The notes: a model not told the origin generated them from the sequence alone. Positions 7,395 to 19,103 are shown, counted from the first letter of the stretch. The stretch is DNA of 64,000 nucleotides from Micromonospora lupini str. Lupac 08 (GCF_000297395.2 NZ_HF570108.1:1148276-1212275); one strand, 5' to 3'. Made by a program: numbers and translations.

Positions 7395-8525
7395 ATGTCT
7401 GTCTCCCCGTTCCGCATCGACGTACCCGATGCGGTCCTCGACGATCTGCGGGCCCGGCTGGCCCGTACCCGCTTCACCCACCGCAGCGGCGACCGACCGT
7501 GGCAGGGCGGCACCGATCCCGACTACCTGCGGGACCTGGTGTCGTACTGGCACGACGGGTTCGACTGGCGTGCCCGCGAGGCCGCACTCAACGCGTACCC
7601 CCAGTATCTGGCGCTCGTCGGCGGCCGGAAGCTGCACTTCCTGCACGTCCGCGCGGCCCGTCCGGCCGGCGTGCCCGCGCCGCCGCCGTTGCTCCTCACC
7701 CACGGCTGGCCAAGCAGCTTCGTCGAGATGCTGCCCCTGGTCGACAGGCTCACCAGCCCCACCGGCGGCGCGTTCGACGTGGTGGTGCCCTCGCTGCCCG
7801 GCTTCGGCTGGTCGGAGCTGCCCGACGAGCCGTTGACCCGGGCGGTGCTGGCCCGGACGTTGCACGAGCTGATGACCGACGTGCTCGGCTACCAGCGGTA
7901 CGGCGCGTTCGGTGGCGACGTCGGCGGGGTGGTCACGGGCTGGCTCGGTGCTCTGCACCCGGAGCAGGTGGCCGGCATCCACATGATCCATCCGCCGTTC
8001 CCGGCCAGCTTCGACGCCCGTCCGCTGTCGCCCGCCGAGCAGGCGTACCTGGACGCCGAGGCCGCGTACGACGAGACCGACGGCGGCTACAGCGCCATCA
8101 TGGGAACCCGGCCTGACACCCTCGCGACGGCGCTCGCCGACTCGCCGGCGGGGCTGGCCGCCTGGCTCGTCGACAAGTACCGGGACTGGAGCGACAACCG
8201 CGGCGACCTGTCGAACAGTTTCGACACCGACACCCTGCTCACGATCATCACGGTCTACTGGGTGACCGGCACGATCGGCTCGTCGTTCCGGCAGTACGCC
8301 GACTTCGACCACAACACGCCACGTCCTCAGATCACCGTGCCCGCCGCGTTCACGGTGAGCCACGAACCCTCGCAGGCCAACTTTCCGCGCGAGATCGCCG
8401 AGCGGGCCTGCACCGACATCCGGCACTGGAGCGAACCGGGTCGCGGCGGACACTTCATGCCCCTTGAGGAGCCGGACCTGCTCGCCGCCGAGCTGAGGGA
8501 CTTCTTCACCTCGCTGCGGCCGTAG
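7395..8525 (+). CDS. Epoxide hydrolase, EHN-type alpha/beta hydrolase
   Basis: The 376-residue protein hydrolyses an epoxide to a diol; its natural substrate is unknown. The N-terminal epoxide-hydrolase domain (residues 1-110, with DYLRDLVSYWHDGFDWRAREAALN) is followed by the alpha/beta hydrolase core. Visible catalytic features are the oxyanion motif HGWP (residues 103-106), the nucleophile Asp175 in GGDVGG, and the catalytic His353 in GRGGHF. Length and layout match the microsomal-type bacterial family. ATG 7395 is preceded by CGGAGGACCC. It is a single-gene unit: its own promoter candidate lies upstream and a perfect terminator lies at 8535-8570. Confidence 0.9.
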   Translation: MSVSPFRIDVPDAVLDDLRARLARTRFTHRSGDRPWQGGTDPDYLRDLVSYWHDGFDWRAREAALNAYPQYLALVGGRKLHFLHVRAARPAGVPAPPPLLLTHGWPSSFVEMLPLVDRLTSPTGGAFDVVVPSLPGFGWSELPDEPLTRAVLARTLHELMTDVLGYQRYGAFGGDVGGVVTGWLGALHPEQVAGIHMIHPPFPASFDARPLSPAEQAYLDAEAAYDETDGGYSAIMGTRPDTLATALADSPAGLAAWLVDKYRDWSDNRGDLSNSFDTDTLLTIITVYWVTGTIGSSFRQYADFDHNTPRPQITVPAAFTVSHEPSQANFPREIAERACTDIRHWSEPGRGGHFMPLEEPDLLAAELRDFFTSLRP

Positions 8526-8534
8526 TGCTCGTCC

Positions 8535-8570
8535 CGGCGGCTGCTCCGGTTTCCACCGGAGCAGCCGCCG
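8535..8570 (+). terminator. Perfect 16-bp terminator hairpin after the epoxide hydrolase
   Basis: Arms 8535-8550 and 8555-8570 are perfect complements around the loop TTCC, beginning 10 bases after the stop codon. Confidence 0.85.
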
Positions 8571-8659
8571 ACGTCCGTCAATTCTCTCCTTTCGGGACCA
8601 AAGGGGAGCATCGATCCCCAATGCGTTCCCTGTCACGTACATGAGCGGTTGTACCGCGT

Positions 8660-9898
8660 GTGACCGTGACCGCACTGGCACCTTCCTCCTGGCAGCTCGC
8701 CTGGGCCGAGCGCGAGAACGACAGGCGTCGGCGCGCGTACCGCGACGCCACCGCCGCCTGGCAGCGTCGCCAGGACCACCTGGTCCGGCTCCGCATCGAA
8801 GCCGCCGGGTTCCTCGGGTGTACGCAGCCCCGCGCCGGCCTCCCCGTCGACCTCGACGAGGACGAACTCGTCTTCCGGGTCGTACCCGTCGCAGAGCTGG
8901 TCGAGGCGGAGGCCCGGCACGTCGCCGGCCTGCCCACGCCCGGCGGTTGCGCCCTCGCCGAGACGGTCGACGCGGCCCTGCCGGCGGGCCTGCGGGTCGT
9001 CGACAGTGGCATGGCGGTCGTGACCAGCCGCCGCGTGGCCTTCGCCGGCCGCGAACAGCGGCGCGAATGGCGGTACGCGGACCTGCGCGGCATCGCACAC
9101 CACCCCGACGTGCCGGTCACCCTGCTGCACGACAACTGTCGACTCGCCGGGCTGCGGGTCCCGGCCAGCGCGGCAGTGAACTTCCGGTTCTACCTCACCC
9201 TCGCGGCCACCGAGAAGCGCGCCGCCGTGACCGCGCAGGTCGACGCCCTGCTTGCCGCGCACCGGGCGACCCCGCCGGTGCCGCTGCCGCCTGTCGCGCC
9301 GGCCGACGCGCCCCTGACGGCCGTACGCCCCGACCGCCGGGCCCTCGCCGTCGCCACCGTGGCGACCGTGGTGTTCGCGACGCTGGGCCCGGTCGGCGTG
9401 GGACCACAGCAGGCCGGCCCCCTGCGCCGGGCGGAAGCGGCGACCAGCGCGCCCGTGCGGACCACCGCTGTGCTCGCCCCACTGCGGGCGTCAGCCGTCC
9501 TGGTGGCACCGCAGAGCCCGGCCACGCCCGCCCGTCCGGCCGAGCCGGCGCGGCCCGCGACGGCCGAACCGCCGCGGCCCGCCGCGCCGGTCCCGTCCAC
9601 CGTCGTGGCTGCTGCGCCGGTCCCGGCCACTGTTCCGGCCACCGCTCCAGCCGCCGAGCCGATGCCTTCCGCCGCTCCGGTGCCGTCCGCCGAGCCGACG
9701 CGGTCCAGCGCGCCGGCGCCCTCCGGCGCTCCCGCCCCGTCGGCAAGCGCGACGCCGACGCCCACCGGGACGCCGACGGCCGCCCGGCCGACCGCACCGT
9801 CGCCCACCGCGACGCCCGATCCCGCGCTGCTGACGGCATGCCTGGATCCTCTGCTGCCGCTCGTGGAACGGCTGCTCTGCCCGCCGGCCGGGCCATGA
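8660..9898 (+). CDS. One-helix membrane protein with Pro/Ala-rich tail (paralogue B)
   Basis: Function unknown. A 412-residue protein from GTG 8660. Residues 1-220 match the protein at 2879-4027: WQLAWAERENDRRRRAYRD, a GMAVVTSRRVAFAGREQRREW block, and the ADLRGIAHHPDVPVTLL segment. A single membrane helix (ALAVATVATVVFATLGPV) is followed by about 140 residues of Ala/Pro/Thr/Ser repeats, probably cell-wall spanning. The tail ends in a short segment with two cysteines (LLTACLDPLLPLVERLLC) instead of the DUF3761-like domain of its paralogue. The pair therefore shares a cytoplasmic part but differs outside the membrane. Confidence 0.75.
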   Translation: MTVTALAPSSWQLAWAERENDRRRRAYRDATAAWQRRQDHLVRLRIEAAGFLGCTQPRAGLPVDLDEDELVFRVVPVAELVEAEARHVAGLPTPGGCALAETVDAALPAGLRVVDSGMAVVTSRRVAFAGREQRREWRYADLRGIAHHPDVPVTLLHDNCRLAGLRVPASAAVNFRFYLTLAATEKRAAVTAQVDALLAAHRATPPVPLPPVAPADAPLTAVRPDRRALAVATVATVVFATLGPVGVGPQQAGPLRRAEAATSAPVRTTAVLAPLRASAVLVAPQSPATPARPAEPARPATAEPPRPAAPVPSTVVAAAPVPATVPATAPAAEPMPSAAPVPSAEPTRSSAPAPSGAPAPSASATPTPTGTPTAARPTAPSPTATPDPALLTACLDPLLPLVERLLCPPAGP

Positions 9899-9903
9899 TC
9901 CCG

Positions 9904-9927
9904 CTGTCGCTGTCGCTGTCGCTGCTG
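9904..9927. repeat. Short 6-bp microsatellite in the convergent intergenic gap
   Basis: Three copies of CTGTCG (9904-9921) run into CTGCTG. A second run of GGGTC units lies near 9951-9966. No gene is seen between 9899 and 10006, where two genes converge. Confidence 0.6.
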
Positions 9928-10006
9928 CCGCGCCCGGGTCAGGTTGTTGTCGGGTCGGGTCGGGTCAGCTCGTGGTCGGGTCGCTTGCGGCTGCGGCTGC
10001 GGTTGG

Positions 10007-10447
10007 TCAGGTCGCGGCGCCGAAGTCGGGGAGGGTGAGGGAGCCGTCCGGGCCGAGCGTGAGGCCGGGGTTCCAGGCGATCTCCCAGACGTGACCGTCC
10101 GGGTCGGCGAAGTAGCCGGCGTAGCCGCCGTAGAACGTCTCCCGCGCCGGCTGGGTCACCTCGGCGCCGGCCTTGCCCGCGGTGGCCATCACCTCGTCGA
10201 CCTCCACGCGTGAGCGGACGTTCTGGGCGAGGGTGATTCCGCCGAAGCCGCCGGTGTCCGGGTTGGGGACGCCCGCGTCGGCGGCGAGCTTGTCGCGGCT
10301 CCACAGGACGAGGGCCAGGCCGCCGCCGGCCTGGAGGAAGACCGTCTCCTCGACCTCCTGGCCGCGCCAGCCGAGCTGCTCGTAGAAGGCTCTGGCCCGC
10401 GTCAGGTCGGAGACGCCGAGGGTGATCAGGCTGATCCGCTGCTCCAT
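10007..10447 (-). CDS. VOC (glyoxalase/bleomycin-resistance fold) family protein
   Basis: A 146-residue cytoplasmic protein with the paired beta-alpha-beta-beta-beta modules of the vicinal oxygen chelate fold. The N-terminal half begins ISLITLGVSDLTRARAFYEQLGW. The C-terminal half ends in GGYAGYFADPDGHVWEIAWNP, with the metal-ligand-type Glu in the HVWEIAWNP strand. Substrate cannot be inferred. It is encoded alone, divergent from the NACHT gene. Confidence 0.88.
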   Translation of the reverse strand: MEQRISLITLGVSDLTRARAFYEQLGWRGQEVEETVFLQAGGGLALVLWSRDKLAADAGVPNPDTGGFGGITLAQNVRSRVEVDEVMATAGKAGAEVTQPARETFYGGYAGYFADPDGHVWEIAWNPGLTLGPDGSLTLPDFGAAT

Positions 10448-10617
10448 CCTCGTAACCTAACGCGATCACCCGACGGGAGTGCAGGCGTCGGCGGGCGGTC
10501 CGGTCGGCCCTTTCGGTCCAGGTGGCGGCGCGTCCGCCCGTCTGGCTGATTACCGTGCGGTTGCGGTCTCGTCACACTGGGCAAGTCCAGCTGTCGAACG
10601 GACGCCGGGGTGGGCCT

Positions 10618-13600
10618 GTGACACGTGCATCCGATCAGTACGACGAGCTTCTCGCCAGCTACCTTGACGACGACGACCGGATCACCCTCTACGAGTACCT
10701 GGCCGCCCTGGACTTCTCGCTCCGCTTCACGATGCTGTGCACGGCCGCCGCCATGTACGACAGGGATCCGCAGCAGGTGAACATCGGACGGGCCCCCGGG
10801 TTCGGCGGCTACCTGGCCTATCTGCGGACGGCCCGATCGATGCTCGGCAGCACGTCCGGCACCCAGCACGCGCACGTGATCGGGTTGGTCCAGCAGACGT
10901 TGGATGTCGTACGGGCGTACCGCAGCGGCAGCCCTGAGTTCGCCACCCTGGAGAAGTTGCGCAACCACGCGAACCACGGGGGACCGATGCCCGCCGGGCC
11001 GGCCAGGGACGAGCTGGCCAAGCAGGTCCAGGAAGCACTGTCCGGGATCACCGCCGCCGTCCACGATTTCCTCGACGGCGCATCGGTCGACCTGGCGGCG
11101 GGGGCGACCGACCAGTCGTTTCGTCGGCCCACGCTCCGGTGGTCCAACCGGTCGCTGGCGCTCTGGCCGTTCATCTGTGCCGACGACCTCGACCGTTGGT
11201 GTCTGTACGCGCAGTACACGTCCCAGCAACCCGTCTACATCCGACCCGGGCGCAGTGACGTGCGGGTGCCGGGGAGGGACGAGGATCTGGTCGCGGCGAT
11301 GAATGACGCGCGGACGGCCAAGCGGGAGGACGCCGAGTTCGCGGTGTTCGTGGAGGGCTTGCGGACCGACCTCGCCGGTTTCCGGGACCCCGACTACGAG
11401 CTGCATCACTACGAGGCGGGGGGCGTCGTCACCTTCTTCTGGATGCAGCGGCGGGAGGCCGGCGCCGAGGAGCGCGTCGACAGTTTCCGGATCGGTCCTG
11501 GCGAGGAGCGGCAGTGGCTGGCCGAGGGCAACAAGTGGCTCCGCTACGCCTCGTTCCTGCGGCACATCACCAACTGGCCGATAGTGGCCAGGCGCGTCCG
11601 TCAGTACCTGCAGGGGCTCGAGCTGCAGATGCTCAACGAGGAGCAGACGCTGCTCGGTTGGTCTCGGCCGACCACCCTGCAGATCGAGCCGACGGTCCAG
11701 ATGACCGACCTCGGCGGGTCGCAGCGCGTCGGCAACGCCATGCCGTTCACGGACCTCATGCGCGACATCGACCGTCGACTGGAGATCCGGGGGCCCCAGA
11801 CCCAGGTGTACTTCGTCGCCGGCGAGGCCGGGATCGGCAAGACGCGGGCACTGCTCAAGACCACCCTGAACCGTGCACGGACGGTCGAGGAAGAGCCGGA
11901 CGATCTGCACACGAGCGATCAGGCGCCACTGTTCCTGTACGTCCGCTCGACCGGGCTCGACGACCTGCAGAAGGCGATCGGATCCGCAGTGGTCGACGTG
12001 CCGAACGTCAACGACGACGCGGTGCGGACGCTGTGCCGTAACGGCCTGATGGCGGTGTTCATCGACGGTTTCGACGAGTTGCGGGGTGGCGTCGGCTACG
12101 GGGACGCGCTCAGCTCGCTGCGTACCTGGATCGCTGATCTCGGCGGTCGCGGCGTCATCGTGGTGTCCGCCCGCTCGTCCTACTACCTCAGCCAGTACCG
12201 CTCCGACCTGCAGAACAACGCCCAGAACATGGATCTCTCGGTGGCCCACCGGGTGGCGTTGGTGCAGCGGTGGACCGACGACCAACTGCACGATTTCCTC
12301 GGGCAGTGCGGCGTCGATCCACAGGCGCTTGACGAGATACCGCCCGAGGACCGCGACCTGCTGCGACTGCCGTTCTTCGCCAAGGTCTACGTGGAGGCGT
12401 ACCGGCCGCTGCCCGCACCGGACGCCCACCCGGGCAAGGGCATCAGCGACGAGCTGCCCGATCTCGTTCTCGACCAGTACATCAGTCGTGAGGCCATGAA
12501 GCTGACGGTCGGCGCGGACCAGCCGCCGTTGATATCCGTCGACGAGCTGCGGAACCTGTTCCAGGTCGTCGCCGAGCTGATGGCGGTCGAGCACGAGCGG
12601 TTGGTGACCGTCGCCGAGTTGGAGCTGGCGGCGACCGTGGCCATCGACAACGAGGACCTCGACCAGCGGCGAGGGCTGCGGCGCCGGTTGACCGCCCTGT
12701 GCGGCATGGCTGTCACCACCGCCGGCAACGAGCGACGCTTCGCCTTCTCCCACGAGCTGTTCTACGACTACTTCCTCGCCGACGCCATGCTGGCCTCGAT
12801 GACCGACGGCAAGATCCGGCAGGTGGTGGGCGCTCTCGGCCTGTCCGAGTGGCGGACCGCGACAGTCAAGCGGATCGTCCGCCGCGCGCCGGACGCGACG
12901 TTGGAAGCCCTCCGAGCCGCAAACGGCCAGGCCGGGATGCTCAGCGAGCGACGAGGCGTCGCGTTCCGGGCCAACGTCGGCGCCCTCTGGAGCGCCCTCG
13001 TCGAGCAGTCGGGCCGGCTGGGCAACGAGACGATCCAGGACGCCACGTTCGAATCACTCGATCTTGTCGGCACGAACTGTCAGTTCGTTCGTTTCCAGGG
13101 TTGTCGGTTCCAGAAGTTGTCGATGCCACCGGCCTCCGCCTGGGAGATCAGCCTGAAGGACTGCGAGGTGGACACCCTTGAGGTTCGCACCCGCAGCGCG
13201 GATCTCAGCGGCATGAGAGACGCCGTCGCGTCGACCTTCTCCCAGATCGTGACGGCCGGCGTGCTCAGCGACACGCCCCGCGAGGTGTCCGCGGCGCTCC
13301 GGCTGCTCGGCGTCGACCTACCGAGCCAACCGGAGAAGGGCGAGCCCAGCCTGTTGGCCGAGGCGGCGCTCTACTACCTCGGCAAGATCGTGGATCGCGG
13401 TGACACGCTCGTCGTGGAGCGGGATCACACAGTCGCGGACGGCCACGCGCCATGGACGAGGAGGTACGGGTTGTGGCCGGAGTTCGTCAAGCTCCTTGAG
13501 CGGTCGGGCGCCGCCACCCTCGCGCAGATCCAGGCCGGCGGCCAGCGCAAGTTCCGGGTTCGGTTCCAGGCGCTTCCGATCGCGCTCCTGCAGCGCGACA

Positions 13601-13647
13601 CCGAGTTGGAGCCGGTGGCGAGGTTCTGGGGGATGGCCGAGGCCTAG
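10618..13647 (+). CDS. NACHT/STAND NTPase with HEPN-like N-terminus, candidate antiphage protein
   Basis: A 1009-residue protein from GTG 10618 (an in-frame ATG at 10522 lacks a clear ribosome site). An all-helical N-terminal region ends in LRNHANHGG (R115-x4-H120), the pattern of HEPN ribonuclease-like domains. Residues about 150-390 are an unrecognised domain. The NACHT core has Walker A GEAGIGKT (402-409) and Walker B AVFIDGFDEL (about 479-488), followed by the winged-helix region and the FSHELFYDYFLADAML motif. Near residue 810 short repeats (ATFESLDLVGTNCQFVRF) resemble a pentapeptide-type beta-helix. NACHT proteins of this build act as single-gene antiphage sensors in bacteria. A defence role here is inferred from architecture and from the defence genes further along. 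The IS701-type element begins directly after its stop codon. Confidence 0.8.
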   Translation: MTRASDQYDELLASYLDDDDRITLYEYLAALDFSLRFTMLCTAAAMYDRDPQQVNIGRAPGFGGYLAYLRTARSMLGSTSGTQHAHVIGLVQQTLDVVRAYRSGSPEFATLEKLRNHANHGGPMPAGPARDELAKQVQEALSGITAAVHDFLDGASVDLAAGATDQSFRRPTLRWSNRSLALWPFICADDLDRWCLYAQYTSQQPVYIRPGRSDVRVPGRDEDLVAAMNDARTAKREDAEFAVFVEGLRTDLAGFRDPDYELHHYEAGGVVTFFWMQRREAGAEERVDSFRIGPGEERQWLAEGNKWLRYASFLRHITNWPIVARRVRQYLQGLELQMLNEEQTLLGWSRPTTLQIEPTVQMTDLGGSQRVGNAMPFTDLMRDIDRRLEIRGPQTQVYFVAGEAGIGKTRALLKTTLNRARTVEEEPDDLHTSDQAPLFLYVRSTGLDDLQKAIGSAVVDVPNVNDDAVRTLCRNGLMAVFIDGFDELRGGVGYGDALSSLRTWIADLGGRGVIVVSARSSYYLSQYRSDLQNNAQNMDLSVAHRVALVQRWTDDQLHDFLGQCGVDPQALDEIPPEDRDLLRLPFFAKVYVEAYRPLPAPDAHPGKGISDELPDLVLDQYISREAMKLTVGADQPPLISVDELRNLFQVVAELMAVEHERLVTVAELELAATVAIDNEDLDQRRGLRRRLTALCGMAVTTAGNERRFAFSHELFYDYFLADAMLASMTDGKIRQVVGALGLSEWRTATVKRIVRRAPDATLEALRAANGQAGMLSERRGVAFRANVGALWSALVEQSGRLGNETIQDATFESLDLVGTNCQFVRFQGCRFQKLSMPPASAWEISLKDCEVDTLEVRTRSADLSGMRDAVASTFSQIVTAGVLSDTPREVSAALRLLGVDLPSQPEKGEPSLLAEAALYYLGKIVDRGDTLVVERDHTVADGHAPWTRRYGLWPEFVKLLERSGAATLAQIQAGGQRKFRVRFQALPIALLQRDTELEPVARFWGMAEA

Positions 13648-15014
13648 TACTGCAACGGCAGTTGGTCAGGGGTAGCCGTGTCGTCGGTAGTGGCAGGTTC
13701 GGGCTTGGTGTTGGCGTCGTCGGCGCCATCGCGACCAGGCCCAGACGTGCTCGGGTGGGTGGGTTGATCGCACTATGAGTGCGGTGAGCAGTCTTCGGAT
13801 CTCCGGTACCGTGTAGCCGATCATCATGTCGTCGCCGGGACTGGATCCCCTTTTGCGGTAAGGGATCGGGCCACGGACAGCCAGGCGTGAGCGGCCATGG
13901 ACAGGGTGATGTGGGCGTACCAGGCTCGCCAGTCGCGGACCTGGTATTCGTCGAGGCCGGCTTCGTTCTTGGCCTGCTGGAAACACTCCTCGATCGCCCA
14001 ACGGGCTCCCGCGATGCGGGCCAGGTCGAGCAGTCGGGTGCGGCGGGGTCCGTAGCAGACGTAGTAGGCGATCTCCCCGGTGGTCATGCTGCGCCGGGCC
14101 AGGAGCCAGTGGCCCCGGCCGGGTTGCCAGCAGATCCGCACCGGCACCCGCGCCCACCAGTACTCGCGCGGGCCGTGGGCGCCCGCGCCGGCGGACAGCC
14201 GGCACCACGCCCGGGCCGGCAGAGCGGCGATCAGCTTGTCTGCTCGGCAGGTGCCCATCGTGGTGGTGATCATGTCGTCGTTGCGGCGGGTCGCGACCAC
14301 ATAACCCACATCCCGGTGTTCCAACCAGACCCGCAACGATTTCGACTGCCCGTAGGCCTCGTCCATCGTCACCCACCCGACCGGCACCCCGGCATCCAAC
14401 GCGCGGGCCAGCATCTCCCGGGCCATCTGCACCTTCGTGGCGAACTGCACCGCGTCCGGGATCCCCCGCGGCCCGGCACCGGTCCCGGTCATCGGTCCAC
14501 GACGCCGGAAGGTAGAGCTGCCGATCGATCAGCGCGTGGCCCTTCGCTGAGCGGTAGGCCAGGAACGCACCGACCTGGCAGTTCTCCGTCCGCCCGGCGG
14601 TGCCGGAATACTGACGCTGCACTCCGGCCGACCGGGTGCCCTTCTTCAGGAACCCGGTGTCGTCGACGATCAGCACTCCGGCCGGGTCGCCGAGGTGCTC
14701 GACCACGTAGTCCCGCACATCGTCGCGGACCGCGTCGACGTCCCAGTCCGCCCACCGCAACAACCTTTGCATCCCGTCCGGCGACGCATCCCCGGCCTGC
14801 TCAGCCAAGGTCCAGCCGTTCTTACGACCCAGACCAGAGACCAGCCCACACAGGTACTGACGGACCCGCAGCCGCGGCTCCGACCGCCGAAACCTGGGCC
14901 CGATCCGGGCATGCAGCCGGTCCAACTCTCCATGCCAACGATCGACATCAACATCCGTCACAGTCGGACCAACGAACACGAGTCGAACTCGATTCGCCTA
15001 CTGCCGTTGCAGTA
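13648..15014 (-). mobile_element. IS701-family insertion sequence with intact ends
   Basis: The 1367-bp element is bounded by perfect 14-bp inverted repeats, TACTGCAACGGCAG (13648-13661) and its complement (15001-15014). They are flanked by a 4-bp target duplication CTAG (13644-13647 and 15015-15018). The CTAG target fits the YTAR rule known for IS701. The left copy of the target contains the TAG stop codon of the NACHT gene, so insertion left that reading frame unchanged. Confidence 0.93.
13666..14979 (-). pseudogene. IS701-family transposase, interrupted by two compensating frameshifts
   Basis: The N-terminal part from GTG 14979 ([17 protein letters not shown], then [13 protein letters not shown] with a catalytic Asp) is in one frame. 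At a run of five C on the plus strand (14463-14467) the homologous sequence moves to another frame. That frame carries [12 protein letters not shown] and [21 protein letters not shown], the rest of the DDE core. Between about 13825 and 13855 it returns to the first frame for the C-terminal [10 protein letters not shown] and [11 protein letters not shown] segments. As written no single full-length transposase is made. Either the copy is dead or two sequencing indels lie in homopolymers; intact ends and target duplication suggest recent arrival. Confidence 0.85.
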
Positions 15015-15115
15015 CTAGGGGTCGTGGCGACGGCGAAGAGGTAGACCAGATCAACCCAACGAATCTACACTCTTCTCTGTTAACGCTCACACTCGTCCCA
15101 GTGCTGAGGCAGTAA

Positions 15116-17640
<2,525 letters not shown>

Positions 17641-17752
17641 GCAGTCGTCGGCGGTGAACGCCCGCCGTCTGGCTTGGAGCGCAGCCACCGGTTGATCGCC
17701 GCGTCCTCGGCCAGCGTCAGGTGACGCCAGCGCCGAGGGCGCGGTGAGCCGG

Positions 17753-17935
17753 CTACGCGGCGATGGTGCGGGTGGTGGCCCAGACGTCGGCAGGTAGGGC
17801 GGGGCGGAGCCGCCAAAGAATCCGCATAGGCCGGTCGCCGGTGTGCGACTCGTACGTCATGGTGCCGGCGTAGAGGTACGGCGGTGCGCTCAGGTCGCGG
17901 TCGGCAATCCGGGTCTGCGTGAGGCTGGTTCGCGC
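17753..17935 (-). pseudogene. C-terminal remnant of a DUF3427 helicase (copy A)
   Basis: About 60 codons on the minus strand encode PYLYAGTMTYESHTGDRPMR and WRLRPALPADVWATTRTIAA, then stop. This is the extreme C-terminus of DUF3427 SF2 helicases. The same tail occurs at 26057-27477, where it reads AYLYAGPMTYRSHTGD. No upstream helicase domain is present; the sequence beyond 17935 is unrelated and the flavoprotein gene ends at 17983. Confidence 0.7.
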
Positions 17936-17982
17936 ACGGCGCATATCTCCAAGGGCCGCCCGATGTGGGAGGATGGCGATCC

Positions 17983-18495
17983 TCAGGACGGACGAACGAT
18001 CCGCAGCGCCTCGATGACCACGCTCCAACGATCCGGAGCCCGGTTGAGCAGCTTCCCGTCGGCGACGGCAACACCGGCCCCGCGCAGCGTCGCCACGTGA
18101 TCCGCATACGCCGGATGGGCGGAAAGTTCGGCCTTGACGTGTGGAAAGGCAAGAATGGGCAGGCCCGCACCCAGCGACTCGTTGAGGACGCCGAGCGCCA
18201 ATGTGTCGTTGATGCCCAGCGCCCACTTCGTCACCGTGTTGAATGTGACCGGCGCGGCCAGCACCACGTCGGCCGGCGGGTGTGGCTCCGGGTCGCCGGG
18301 CATCCGCCACTCGACGCGTACGAGATAGCCGGTCTTGTCTTGCAACGCCGCTCGGTCGAGCCACGGCGCGGCGGTGGGGCTGACGATCATGCACACCTGC
18401 CACCCGTCGGCGATCAGCAGGTCGACCAGCTCGTCGATGTGCTCCGCGGGGCCAGCGGCGCAGACGACCAGATACAGCACCGGGCGTTCCGTCAT
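17983..18495 (-). CDS. Flavoprotein (DFP/PPC decarboxylase-like)
   Basis: A 170-residue protein with a Rossmann-like flavodoxin start (VLYLVVCAAGPAEHIDELVDLLIADGWQVCMIVSPTA) and the PADVVLAAPVTFNTVTKWALGINDTLALGVL segment. That segment corresponds to the FMN-binding PxTxNT-type motif of flavoprotein decarboxylases. Substrate is unknown. It is probably the third gene of an operon with the XRE regulator and the isochorismatase-like hydrolase. ATG 18495 is used because all family-like sequence starts there. Confidence 0.82.
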   Translation of the reverse strand: MTERPVLYLVVCAAGPAEHIDELVDLLIADGWQVCMIVSPTAAPWLDRAALQDKTGYLVRVEWRMPGDPEPHPPADVVLAAPVTFNTVTKWALGINDTLALGVLNESLGAGLPILAFPHVKAELSAHPAYADHVATLRGAGVAVADGKLLNRAPDRWSVVIEALRIVRPS

Positions 18496-18563
18496 GACCG
18501 CAGTCTGCCCGAGTCGGACGACGTTCGATCGAGTGGATACGAGCCGCGTCCTCGCGGCGCCTC

Positions 18564-19103
18564 TCAAAATTTTACGCGCACGTCGTCGGTGCTGATAAGC
18601 TGCCCGGCTCCGATGAACCGGCGGGCAACCAACAGGCCCGCCTCGTGTGCGGGTTGTCCGCCGTGGCTGGCGGACGCGTCCGTCACGAACCACGGTGTCA
18701 GGTCACGTTCGAAGGCGTCGACCGCTGACTTCAACACGCAACTCTCCGTCGCTACACCACAGAACAGCAGGTCGGTCCATGCCTCCTGGTCCGTCAGGGC
18801 AGCGCCATCGGAGGAGAAGTACGAGTAGATCTTCTTGTCGATCACCGCTCTGGCACGGCTCACATGCTCCGCCAGCTCGGGCACGATCTCCGTCTCGGGA
18901 GGATGCCGCACCGAGGACCAATGGATCAGTCGTTCGAATGGGCTGCCGAGGTAGTTGTGGTAGCGAGTGAACACCACCGGCCGCCCGGTCGCCTCCCAAT
19001 GCTCGACCAGCTCGACGACCTTCGGGATGACGCCCCGGCTTCGATCGTTGATGAAGCCGTTCTGCATGTCGATGACGATCAGCGCGGCACGTCTCTCACT
19101 CAT
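18564..19103 (-). CDS. Isochorismatase-like cysteine hydrolase
   Basis: A 179-residue cytoplasmic hydrolase with the complete catalytic set: Asp12 in VIDMQNGF, a Lys in DKKIYSYF (Lys90 or Lys91) and Cys122 in GVATESCV. The family includes nicotinamidases and isochorismatases; the substrate cannot be assigned. ATG 19103 overlaps the TGA of the upstream regulator gene (ATGA). A 68-base gap separates it from the flavoprotein. Confidence 0.88.
   Translation of the reverse strand: MSERRAALIVIDMQNGFINDRSRGVIPKVVELVEHWEATGRPVVFTRYHNYLGSPFERLIHWSSVRHPPETEIVPELAEHVSRARAVIDKKIYSYFSSDGAALTDQEAWTDLLFCGVATESCVLKSAVDAFERDLTPWFVTDASASHGGQPAHEAGLLVARRFIGAGQLISTDDVRVKF

Noticed and set aside
10426..12753. 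775-residue minus-strand frame opposite the NACHT gene
   Set aside because: Antisense shadow; the plus strand has Walker motifs and normal codon bias.
13847..13857. CCCCTTTT/AAAAGGGG as a programmed -1 frameshift site in the IS701 transposase
   Set aside because: The sequence does not fit a classical X-XXY-YYZ heptamer in the translated frame, and the other switch at 14,465 has no such site, so decay or error is more likely.
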